This document shows, piece after piece, positions 1 to 6,080 of a DNA stretch of 6,089 bases. The DNA lies in NCBI GenBank assembly GCA_964522605.1, contig CAZFWV010000395.1:1-6089 (forward strand), read 5' to 3'. The notes beneath the pieces were generated by a model that was not told the origin of the DNA, searched no databases, and saw only the letters and a program-made list of their open reading frames with translations. Position 1 is the first letter of the stretch. Every line of letters starts with the position of its first letter. The position numbers were made by a program, and so were the translations under genes. The stretch comes from CAVZLD01 sp964522605 (GTDB taxonomy: Bacteria; Planctomycetota; Planctomycetia; Pirellulales; Pirellulaceae).

Positions 1-14
1 TGGGGATTAAAACG

Positions 15-28
15 AAGAACTTGTTCTT
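15..28. promoter_or_regulatory. Candidate operator palindrome upstream of the encapsulin module
   Basis: The half-sites AAGAAC (15-20) and GTTCTT (23-28) are perfect reverse complements separated by TT. They lie 30 bp upstream of the encFtn start codon. An AT-rich stretch (ATTAAAA, 6-12) just to the left could be a -10 element, which would place the palindrome over the transcription start, a typical repressor position. The matching -35 would be at or beyond the window edge. The symmetry is seen directly; the regulatory role is inference and I do not recognise the regulator. Confidence 0.3.
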
Positions 29-44
29 GAGCCGTTCCTTACTT

Positions 45-51
45 GAGGGAG
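45..51 (+). promoter_or_regulatory. Ribosome binding site of encFtn (decides the start)
   Basis: GAGGGAG lies 6 nt before ATG 58. The open frame extends upstream to a TTG at 43, but that start would place this Shine-Dalgarno sequence inside the coding region and would leave the TTG without one. The ATG at 58 is therefore preferred. Confidence 0.75.
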
Positions 52-57
52 ACATCA

Positions 58-435
58 ATGACCGGCGCTTATCACGAGCCGACCTCTGAGCTATCGAACG
101 AAACCCGTTTATTGCACCGCGCGATGCGAACGCTGATGGAAGAAGTTGAAGCAATCGACTGGTACCAGCAACGGATTGACGCGTCCGACGATGAAGATCT
201 GAAAAGGCTACTCACCCACAATCGGGACGAAGAAATGGAACATGCCGCGATGGCGCTCGAGTGGCTGCGTCGCCGCATGCCCCCGTTCGACGAAGCCCTT
301 CGGACCTACCTTTTCACCACGGGATCTCTCGTGGAGTTGGAGGAGGCAGAGAGCTCGGACGTCGATCAGGATACGGATACAGCACCGTCGCGCACTTCGG
401 ACGGCGGCAACTTGGGAATTGGGGCATTGAAATGA
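58..435 (+). CDS. encFtn: Encapsulated ferritin-like protein (EncFtn), iron cargo of encapsulin
   Basis: A 125-aa protein of the encapsulated ferritin family. In this family two-helix subunits assemble into a ring-shaped decamer, build the ferroxidase centre at subunit interfaces, and oxidise Fe(II) inside the encapsulin shell. Residues about 11-90 contain the family core: the segment MEEVEAIDWYQQRIDAS (27-43) and HNRDEEMEHAAMALEWLRRR (54-73). From memory of the Rhodospirillum rubrum protein, E29, E59 and H62 correspond to its metal ligands E32, E62 and H65, and W35/Y36 to its W38/Y39. After the conserved LRTYLFT segment (81-87) comes an acidic, disordered-looking linker (about 93-115), then the encapsulin-targeting tail. 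The stop codon overlaps the ribosome binding site of the shell gene, so the two are almost certainly co-transcribed and probably translationally coupled. Identification is firm; activity is inferred from conserved residues. Confidence 0.95.
   Translation: MTGAYHEPTSELSNETRLLHRAMRTLMEEVEAIDWYQQRIDASDDEDLKRLLTHNRDEEMEHAAMALEWLRRRMPPFDEALRTYLFTTGSLVELEEAESSDVDQDTDTAPSRTSDGGNLGIGALK
403..432 (+). other. Encapsulin cargo-loading peptide at the EncFtn C-terminus
   Basis: Codons 116-125 of EncFtn encode GGNLGIGALK. This matches the LGIGSLK-type targeting peptide known to dock family 1 cargo onto the inner face of the encapsulin shell. It sits at the extreme C-terminus after a flexible acidic linker, which is the usual arrangement. 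Confidence 0.92.
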
Positions 436-440
436 GGAGA
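434..440 (+). promoter_or_regulatory. Ribosome binding site of enc, overlapping the encFtn stop codon
   Basis: GAGGAGA begins within the TGA stop (433-435) of encFtn and lies 7 nt before the encapsulin ATG. Ribosomes terminating on the cargo gene would cover this site, which suggests coupled translation of cargo and shell. Confidence 0.7.
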
Positions 441-447
441 TATAAGA

Positions 448-1257
448 ATGGCTGATCTGCTCCGACGAACGCTTGCACCGCTGACTGACCGGGCTTGGCA
501 AGAAGTCGACGAATTGGCAATCCGTCGACTGCGTACCTTCCTTACCGCCCGGCGAATTGTCGATGTCAACGGGCCCTATGGTTGGGACTTTGCCGCCGTG
601 AATCTGGGGCGCCTCGATCTGGCCGATGAAGAGAAATCGGGCGAAGTGCCCTGGGGCATTCGTCAGGTGCTGCCTCTCGTTGAGGTTCGGCTGCCGTTCG
701 TTTTGACTCAGATGGAGCTCGATGCAGTTTCTCGCGGCGCCAACGACCCAGAACTTGGACCGCTCGAAGAGGCAGTCAGACAGGCGGCTCTGTTCGAAGA
801 ACGAGCCATCTATCAAGGCTTGGATGCGGCGCGAATCCAAGGCCTGAAAAGTTCATCCGCGAAATCGGAGAAGTCGTTTTCGGACGATGCAGCAGAGTAC
901 CCCGCTGCGGTGGCCTGGGGCGTGGAGCGACTTCGGTCTGACGGAATTCCACGACCGTATTCCCTCGTTCTCGGGATGAAGGCCTACGCGGAGCTGAACC
1001 ATTGCCGTCAAGACGGTTATCCTGCGATCCGGTTAGTGCGGGAGATGGTTGATGGTGAAATCCTCGCGAGTGAAGCATTGACCGGAGGCGTACTGCTGTC
1101 GTCAGCAGCCGGTCATTTTGAACTGACGCTTGGCCAGGATTGGTCTCTCGGCTACGCGTCTCATGATCGGGATCAAGTGGAACTCTACCTGACTGAGTCG
1201 TTCATGTTCCGCGTGCTAGAACCGGCTGCGGTTGTCGATCTCTCCCCGACTTCGTAA
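448..1257 (+). CDS. enc: Family 1 encapsulin nanocompartment shell protein
   Basis: A 269-aa protein of the encapsulin (linocin M18/CFP29) family, the HK97-fold protein that self-assembles into an icosahedral shell around tagged cargo in the cytoplasm. Length is typical: the Thermotoga maritima shell protein, recalled from memory, is slightly shorter. Matching landmarks are the N-terminal LRRTLAPLTDRAWQEVD (5-21), which contributes to the cargo-binding inner surface, VDVNGPYGWDFAA (38-50), WGIRQVLPLVEVRLPF (69-84), the A-domain segment DGIPRPYSLVLG, and the C-terminal TLGQDWSLGYASHDRDQVELYLTESFMFRV. The position that aligns without gaps to the flavin-stacking Trp87 of T. maritima is Met89 here, so flavin binding of that kind is unlikely. 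The gene follows its cargo by 12 nt and precedes aceE by 23 nt. Cargo type (EncFtn) points to iron mineral storage. There is no sign of truncation. Confidence 0.96.
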   Translation: MADLLRRTLAPLTDRAWQEVDELAIRRLRTFLTARRIVDVNGPYGWDFAAVNLGRLDLADEEKSGEVPWGIRQVLPLVEVRLPFVLTQMELDAVSRGANDPELGPLEEAVRQAALFEERAIYQGLDAARIQGLKSSSAKSEKSFSDDAAEYPAAVAWGVERLRSDGIPRPYSLVLGMKAYAELNHCRQDGYPAIRLVREMVDGEILASEALTGGVLLSSAAGHFELTLGQDWSLGYASHDRDQVELYLTESFMFRVLEPAAVVDLSPTS

Positions 1258-1264
1258 TCGCTCA

Positions 1265-1276
1265 AGAGGGACGAGG
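1265..1276 (+). promoter_or_regulatory. Ribosome binding site region of aceE
   Basis: The 23-nt gap between the encapsulin stop and the aceE ATG contains AGAGGGA (1265-1271, 9 nt before the start) and a second GAGG (1273-1276, 4 nt before it). The gap is filled by ribosome-binding sequence and leaves no room for a separate promoter or terminator, which argues for read-through from the encapsulin genes into aceE. Confidence 0.6.
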
Positions 1277-1280
1277 CTCG

Positions 1281-3965
1281 ATGGTTCAAGACACGCTTTA
1301 CCCACCCGTTCTCGGCATGAAACAGGATGAACTGGCGGACTGGTTCGAGTCCCTCGATGACCTGGTTTACCGCAAGGGATCTGAGACAACGAACCAATTG
1401 CTGGCTGCGCTCCATCGCCGATCGGATCTTCACGAAAAGACGACGGCCGGCCGAATCAACACGCCCTACGTGAACACGATTCCACGAACGGAACAGCCTG
1501 CCTACCCCGGTGACCGCGAATTGGAGCGTCGACTGAAACACCTGATTCGGTGGAACGCGATGGCCATGGTGGTTCGTGCGAATCGCAGGTACGAGGGGAT
1601 CGGCGGGCATATCTCGACTTATGCATCCGCTGCCACATTGTGGGAGGTCGCATTCCACCATTTCCTTCACGGTCGGACGGAAGATCATCCCGGAGATATT
1701 GTCTATTTCCAGGGACACGCCTCACCCGGCGTTTATGCTCGCGCTTATCTGGAAGGACGTTTAACGGAACGCGACTTAGAGCGATTCCGCCGAGAGTGTC
1801 CGCGCGAGAACGGTCTCTCCTCATACCCTCATCCCTGGCTGATGCCCGATTTCTGGCAGCTCCCCACAGTATCCATGGGTCTGTCACCCCTGATGGCGGT
1901 CTATCAGGCGCGTATGTTGCGTTACTTGTCGCACCGCGGAATTGCGGATACTTCACGAAGCCGCGTTTGGGCCTTTCTCGGCGACGGTGAAATGGACGAA
2001 CCAGAGTCGATTGCGGGACTGAGTCTCGCCGCACGCGACCGAATGGATCACCTGATCTTTGTCATCAACTGCAACCTTCAACGTCTGGATGGTCCGGTCC
2101 GTGGCAACGGGAAGATCATTCAGGAGCTTGAGTCGCTTTTCTGGGGAGCGGGTTGGCGCGTAATCAAAGTGCTCTGGGGAAGTGACTGGGACCCGTTACT
2201 CGAAGCTGACGACGACGGGTTGCTGCAGGCGAGAATGGACGAGGTCGTCGATGGACAGTTGCAGAGATACTCGGTCGAATCGGGTGAATATATCCGCGAA
2301 CACTTTTTTGGAACGTCACCAAAACTCAAACGGATGGTCGACGGTTTTTCAGACGAACAACTGAAAAGGCTCAGCCGTGGCGGCCATGATCCCGAGAAAG
2401 TCTACGCCGCCTATTCGGCGGCCACACAACAACGTGGTCAGCCTACAGTCATACTTGCGCAGACGATCAAAGGTTACGGTCTCGGCGAGGCCGGAGAGGG
2501 AAAGAACATCACACACAAACAGAAGAAGTTGAATGAGGAAGAGCTGATCGCATTTCGTGATCGATTTGAGATCCCCCTGACGGATCAGGGAGCCCGCGAT
2601 ACCCCTTTCTATAAGCCTCAGCAGAGCACTCTTTGCATGCAGTACCTGCGGGAGCGCCGCCGGCAACTGGGCGGGTCCCTTCCCCATCGGAACTTCGCAC
2701 CTCGACCGCTGACCATCCCTCCTCTAGATGATTTTACCCATCTGCTCCGAGACGGAAATGAAGAGTCGACGACAATGAGTTTCGGGCGACTACTGAGCGC
2801 GATGCTCAAAAATAAGCAGATCGGACCTCGCATCGTTCCGATCATTCCGGACGAGGCACGCACTTTCGGCATGGAACCGCTGTTTCGCCAGTGCGGCATC
2901 TATGCTCCCGGTGGCCAAAAATACGAACCAGTCGATGTGAAGCAACTGATCTCGTATCGCGAGGCATCCGACGGTCAGATTCTGGAAGAAGGAATTACCG
3001 AGGCTGGGTCGATGGGTTCATTCATCGCAGCCGGTACGAGCTTCGCGACACTCGAAGTACCGCTCATTCCGTTTTTCCTCTTTTATTCGATGTTCGGATT
3101 CCAGCGCGTGGGCGACTTGATCTGGGCAGCAGCCGATGCCCAAGCAAAGGGCTTTTTGCTCGGATGTACCGCCGGCCGAACAACCCTCAGCGGCGAAGGT
3201 CTCCAGCATCAGGATGGTCACAGCCACCTCGTTGCCACAACAGTACCACGGCTGATCGCCTATGATCCCGCGTACGCCTATGAAGTAGTCGTCATTATTC
3301 AAGACGGCTTACGTCGCATGTTTAAAGATCAGGAATCGATCTTCTATTACATGACACTCTACAACGAGAATTACCCGATGCCGGGGATGCCGGAGGGAGC
3401 GCGGGAAGGTATTCTGCGTGGCATCCATCGAATCCACAGCCAGGAACTCACGGAAGAGGCTCGTACTGAGCCCCGGCCTCAATTACTTGCGAGCGGCCCG
3501 CTCGTTCGAGAGGCGGAACGGGCGCAATCGATTCTCGCCGAAGAGTATCGCATCGCCACGGATCTTTGGAGTGTCACCAGCTACAACCAGCTTTATCGCG
3601 ACGCAACAGCGGCCGACCGCTGGAATCGACTCCATCCGCAGGAGAAACCCCGCACCTGTTACCTGACCGATCAGTTCCACAACTTGAAGGGACCATTTAT
3701 CGCCGTCACCGATTATGTACGCCTTGTACCCGAACAGATTCGACCTTGGGTACCGGGACGCTATGTCACGATCGGAACCGATGGATTCGGCCGCAGTGAT
3801 ACGAGGCAGGCGTTGCGACGCCATTTCGAAATAAACGCCGAACACATCGTCCTCAATACACTGACCGCGCTGGCGGCCGAACAGGCAATCGACCCGAGGA
3901 CGCTTCCGGTCGCGATCCAACGTTTGAATATCGACCCGGAGAAACCCGATCCAGCATTTTGCTAG
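1281..3965 (+). CDS. aceE: Pyruvate dehydrogenase E1 component, homodimeric type
   Basis: An 894-aa thiamine-diphosphate enzyme that decarboxylates pyruvate and reductively acetylates the lipoyl group of E2, giving acetyl-CoA from the whole complex. Length is close to Escherichia coli AceE (887 aa) and similarity runs end to end. Visible motifs: an N-terminal E2-interacting region (about 1-55); GGH with H110 and FQGHASPGVYAR with H146, the counterparts of E. coli H106 and H142; the ThDP/Mg motif GDGEMDEPES starting at 234, followed by NCNLQRLDGPV; KGYGLGEAGEGKNITHKQKK with H412 in the active-site loop (E. coli H407); the ThDP-activating glutamate in QILEEGI (E570); GEGLQHQDGHSH at about 639-649; and the C-terminal GTDGFGRSDTRQALRRHFE. 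All key residues appear present, so the enzyme should be active. No encapsulin-targeting tail is visible: the protein ends DPEKPDPAFC. It sits unusually close behind the encapsulin gene. Confidence 0.97.
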   Translation: MVQDTLYPPVLGMKQDELADWFESLDDLVYRKGSETTNQLLAALHRRSDLHEKTTAGRINTPYVNTIPRTEQPAYPGDRELERRLKHLIRWNAMAMVVRANRRYEGIGGHISTYASAATLWEVAFHHFLHGRTEDHPGDIVYFQGHASPGVYARAYLEGRLTERDLERFRRECPRENGLSSYPHPWLMPDFWQLPTVSMGLSPLMAVYQARMLRYLSHRGIADTSRSRVWAFLGDGEMDEPESIAGLSLAARDRMDHLIFVINCNLQRLDGPVRGNGKIIQELESLFWGAGWRVIKVLWGSDWDPLLEADDDGLLQARMDEVVDGQLQRYSVESGEYIREHFFGTSPKLKRMVDGFSDEQLKRLSRGGHDPEKVYAAYSAATQQRGQPTVILAQTIKGYGLGEAGEGKNITHKQKKLNEEELIAFRDRFEIPLTDQGARDTPFYKPQQSTLCMQYLRERRRQLGGSLPHRNFAPRPLTIPPLDDFTHLLRDGNEESTTMSFGRLLSAMLKNKQIGPRIVPIIPDEARTFGMEPLFRQCGIYAPGGQKYEPVDVKQLISYREASDGQILEEGITEAGSMGSFIAAGTSFATLEVPLIPFFLFYSMFGFQRVGDLIWAAADAQAKGFLLGCTAGRTTLSGEGLQHQDGHSHLVATTVPRLIAYDPAYAYEVVVIIQDGLRRMFKDQESIFYYMTLYNENYPMPGMPEGAREGILRGIHRIHSQELTEEARTEPRPQLLASGPLVREAERAQSILAEEYRIATDLWSVTSYNQLYRDATAADRWNRLHPQEKPRTCYLTDQFHNLKGPFIAVTDYVRLVPEQIRPWVPGRYVTIGTDGFGRSDTRQALRRHFEINAEHIVLNTLTALAAEQAIDPRTLPVAIQRLNIDPEKPDPAFC

Positions 3966-4063
3966 CGGCCGCTTTTGACCGTGAATCGAAAAACGCGATG
4001 CTCCTGTTGAGCAGAACCCTTCCGACGAGTTCGCTGCGCGACAGAACTTTCGCTTCCCGTTTT

Positions 4064-4092
4064 GGAACCGCGTCGCAAAATGCACCGGTTCC
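4064..4092. repeat. Inverted repeat / candidate RNA hairpin upstream of aceF
   Basis: GGAACCG (4064-4070) and CGGTTCC (4086-4092) are a perfect 7-bp inverted repeat with a 15-nt loop. Inside the loop GCA (4075-4077) can pair with TGC (4081-4083). The structure ends 18 nt before the aceF Shine-Dalgarno sequence. It has no U-run after it, so it does not look like an intrinsic terminator. It could be an mRNA structure affecting processing or stability, or a protein-binding site; neither is demonstrated. Confidence 0.35.
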
Positions 4093-4110
4093 GCACCCAG
4101 ATCTCACATC

Positions 4111-4115
4111 GAGGA
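4111..4115 (+). promoter_or_regulatory. Ribosome binding site of aceF (decides the start)
   Basis: GAGGA lies 9 nt before ATG 4125. The protein from that ATG begins MSVEFKVPELGEG, exactly where lipoyl domains begin, so the upstream in-frame TTG 4062, which would add 21 residues unlike the family, is rejected. Confidence 0.7.
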
Positions 4116-4124
4116 AACGCTGAC

Positions 4125-5702
4125 ATGTCAGTGGAATTCAAAGTCCCAGAGTTGGGTGAAGGAGTCGACCGTGCAGAGATCTCCCAGATCTATGTTTCCG
4201 AGGGAGATACGATCGACACGGACGAAAACGTCATGGAGCTTGAAACCGATAAAGCGGTCGCCGATCTTCCGTGCCCTCATGCCGGAACAATCACCAAGAT
4301 TCATGTTTCGGAAGGCGATACGATCGAAATCGGACAAACGATTATGACGCTTGACAGCGGTCCATCGCCTGAAGAAGACACAGGCGAAGAGGCTTCGGAC
4401 AAATCATCCAAGAAGGCGACTCAGGGAAAGCGACGGAACAAGACGAGGGCGCGCAAACAAAATGGTGAAAAGGACATAACAGAAGAGGAAAGTCCACAGC
4501 AGAAAACAAACGAGGCCGAACCTGAAGCGGATCAGCATACGGAAACACCGCGAGAGAGAGGCCAACAGGAGACGGCAGCCGACGAATCAGCAGCGATGGA
4601 AACGGACGAGCCTCCGCAGAAATCAGAGGACGAACGCCCAACCGGAGACGAAGACCGGCACGAGGCGGCTCAAAATGCGGAGTCGGATGTGAAAGCAGAG
4701 CGTGAACGCCGGTCCGAACGCCCAGGACGAGAGGCAGCCGCTGATCATGATGACGATGAAGCAGACGCTGAAGAAGCAGAGGACGAGGGAGTTCCGGAGT
4801 CGGACACGCTGCCGCCGCAGGCCGGGCCCGCTACGCGACGATTAGCGCGCCGACTGGGAGTTGATTTGGAAACGGTCGAGGCCCGGGATCCAAGCGGACG
4901 GATTACTCAGGAGGATGTCGTCGCGGCGCACGATCGGTTACGCGAGTCGTCTCATCAACCCGACGCCTCACAGCCTGCGCTCCCCGATTTTGGACAGTTC
5001 GGATCAATCCGACGTGAACCACTCAACAAGATTGCTCGAACGGCAATGGAACGACTTCAAGCGTCCTGGTGCCGCATACCCCAGGTTACACAGCATGATC
5101 TATCTGACATTACCGAGTTGGAATTCGCGCGACGCAATTACCTCGCTCGTCAGTCCGATTCGGTTCCCAAAATCACCATCACGGCGATTGTCATCAAGGC
5201 GGTCACAAGTCTGCTTGTTCGTTATCCGAAGTTCAACGCTTCATTGGATTCTCAAGCGAAGGAACTGATCTTCAAGGAGTATTATCACATTGGTGTGGCT
5301 GTCGATACTGATCACGGTCTGCTCGTTCCCGTAATCCTGGATGCGAACCACAAGAATGTCATCGAGGTGGCCGAAGAACTCGAAGAGCTGGCACACCGCG
5401 CTCGTCAACGTAAGCTTCGGCGTGAGGAGATGGAGGGTGCAACATTCACCGTATCCAACCAGGGAAGTATTGGGGGTACTTCTTTCACGCCGATCGTCAC
5501 TCATCCTCAAGTGGCGATTCTCGGATTGTCACGGGCCGAATCTCAGATGAAGCTGATCGATGAACAGCCGCGGCAACGGCTGTTGCTTCCACTGTCCCTT
5601 TCCTATGACCACAGAGTCGTCAATGGAGCCGATGCAGCACGCTTTTTAGCACAGCTGGCTGAAGACCTATCCAATTACTTTCAAATCCTCCTGCACGCCT
5701 GA
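4125..5702 (+). CDS. aceF: Dihydrolipoyllysine acetyltransferase, E2 of pyruvate dehydrogenase complex
   Basis: A 525-aa E2 that carries the acetyl group from E1 on a swinging lipoyl arm and transfers it to CoA, forming the core of the complex. Domains: one lipoyl domain (about 1-79) with the lipoylated lysine K43 in ELETDKAVAD; a very charged, Glu/Asp/Lys/Arg-rich linker (about 80-232) in place of the usual Ala/Pro-rich one; a peripheral subunit-binding domain (about 235-270, PATRRLARRLGVDLETV through GRITQEDVVAAH) that binds E1/E3; and the catalytic domain (about 305-525). Active-site features are S444 in FTVSNQGSIGG and H496 in SYDHRVVNGADAARF. The residue after the His that is often Asp (DHRxxDG) is Asn500, a variant I recall from other bacterial E2p proteins. 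E. coli AceF has three lipoyl domains; this one has one. Location after aceE supports the pyruvate-specific (not 2-oxoglutarate) assignment. Confidence 0.95.
   Translation: MSVEFKVPELGEGVDRAEISQIYVSEGDTIDTDENVMELETDKAVADLPCPHAGTITKIHVSEGDTIEIGQTIMTLDSGPSPEEDTGEEASDKSSKKATQGKRRNKTRARKQNGEKDITEEESPQQKTNEAEPEADQHTETPRERGQQETAADESAAMETDEPPQKSEDERPTGDEDRHEAAQNAESDVKAERERRSERPGREAAADHDDDEADAEEAEDEGVPESDTLPPQAGPATRRLARRLGVDLETVEARDPSGRITQEDVVAAHDRLRESSHQPDASQPALPDFGQFGSIRREPLNKIARTAMERLQASWCRIPQVTQHDLSDITELEFARRNYLARQSDSVPKITITAIVIKAVTSLLVRYPKFNASLDSQAKELIFKEYYHIGVAVDTDHGLLVPVILDANHKNVIEVAEELEELAHRARQRKLRREEMEGATFTVSNQGSIGGTSFTPIVTHPQVAILGLSRAESQMKLIDEQPRQRLLLPLSLSYDHRVVNGADAARFLAQLAEDLSNYFQILLHA
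4194..4327 (+). repeat. Internal near-duplicate inside the lipoyl domain
   Basis: Positions 4194-4216 and 4305-4327 match at 20 of 23 bases. Both encode VSEGDTI followed by an acidic residue (residues 24-31 and 61-68), 37 residues apart. The repeats fall on the two quasi-symmetric halves of the lipoyl fold, so structural symmetry is a sufficient explanation. The nucleotide similarity is still closer than protein symmetry alone needs. Confidence 0.6.
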
Positions 5703-5750
5703 GTTAACAGCAGGGAGCCTGAATTCCTCTATGGGAGCATAAAGACCCTC

Positions 5751-5993
5751 ATGAATGAACACACTCATACCCATGTTGAGATGGCGCAGTTAGCCGTGAT
5801 CGTGCGCGACCTGGCCGAAGTCGTTCAAATTCAATCTCGGGAGATCAACCGCCTGGCGATCCTCGCTGAGCAGCAGACAGATCTTCGGGATCGACCGCAG
5901 GAGTTTACGGTTGCTTCAGCCACGTTGGTGGCCCTCCACAAGGAAGCACGTCGCTTGGCCGAGCGGCTCGAAACCAGTGACGAAGTGCGCTGA
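5751..5993 (+). CDS. Small uncharacterised protein with HxHxH start and helical body
   Basis: An 80-aa protein that I do not recognise. It begins MNEHTHTHVEM, with histidines at 4, 6 and 8, which could bind a metal. The rest is predicted by eye to be two amphipathic helices: about 10-46 (VIVRDLAEVVQIQSREINRL and on) and about 54-75 (ATLVALHKEARRLAERLE), separated by an RDRPQEF turn; a helical hairpin or coiled coil is plausible. There is no signal peptide, membrane segment or encapsulin-targeting tail. The start follows a GGGAG (5734-5738) by 12 nt, a somewhat long spacing; M11 (5781) is an alternative start with no better site. It lies 48 nt after aceF in the same orientation, so it may be the last gene of the same unit. 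The open frame and regular codon use support a real gene, but the function is unknown. Confidence 0.65.
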   Translation: MNEHTHTHVEMAQLAVIVRDLAEVVQIQSREINRLAILAEQQTDLRDRPQEFTVASATLVALHKEARRLAERLETSDEVR

Positions 5994-6015
5994 TTCCTGA
6001 ACTCACCAGTTGGAA
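5994..6015 (+). terminator. Hairpin immediately after the small gene, weak terminator candidate
   Basis: Directly after the TGA stop, TTCC (5994-5997) pairs with GGAA (6012-6015) and AACT (6000-6003) with AGTT (6008-6011), leaving a CACC loop and a 2-nt TG bulge. There is no T-tract afterwards, so it is not a classical intrinsic terminator. It could be a 3'-end stabilising hairpin or chance. Confidence 0.25.
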
Positions 6016-6080
6016 GCCTGACAATTACTGCTTCCCGACTTCATACAACCGCCGACCACAGTAAAACAAGGTCCATCGCC

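Larger units (their letters stand above)
3966..4124. other. aceE-aceF intergenic region
   Basis: The 159-nt stretch lacks a convincing gene. The aceF frame is open back to a TTG at 4062, but without a good ribosome binding site there. It contains a small hairpin (TGCTC 3999-4003 with GAGCA 4009-4013), a longer inverted repeat near aceF listed separately, and a TTGACC (3975-3980) whose 17-bp-spaced partner is a poor -10. No T-tract terminator is seen. It may tune aceF expression relative to aceE, but that is inference. Confidence 0.5.

Noticed and set aside
208..840. Antisense open frame of 210 codons across the encFtn-enc junction
   Set aside because: It lies opposite two confidently identified genes, and its Ser/Arg/Cys-rich product resembles no family; it is a shadow of their codon use.
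3964..3973. Palindrome AGCGGCCGCT followed by TTT at the aceE stop, as a terminator
   Set aside because: It is a loopless palindrome that would leave only three stem pairs around a four-base loop, and the T-run is only four long including the last palindrome base.
3975..4003. TTGACC as a -35 box for an aceF promoter
   Set aside because: At 17-bp spacing the -10 would be ATGCTC, a poor match, and no better hexamer is seen nearby.
3483..4085. Antisense open frame of 200 codons over the aceE 3' end and gap
   Set aside because: Mostly opposite conserved aceE codons, no family resemblance, and no reason to prefer it over the sense gene.
4342..4641. Antisense open frame of 99 codons opposite the AceF linker
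   Set aside because: Explained by the purine-rich, biased linker sequence on the sense strand; its product is low-complexity Pro/Leu/Ser/Phe-rich.
1281..5702. Idea that AceE or AceF is itself encapsulin cargo
   Set aside because: Neither C-terminus (DPEKPDPAFC, YFQILLHA) resembles the LGIGALK-type tag found on EncFtn, and an assembled PDH complex is too large for a small encapsulin shell.
5731..5742. Four-codon open frame ATG GGA GCA TAA before the small gene, as a leader peptide
   Set aside because: Too short to support, has no well-spaced ribosome binding site, and easily arises by chance.
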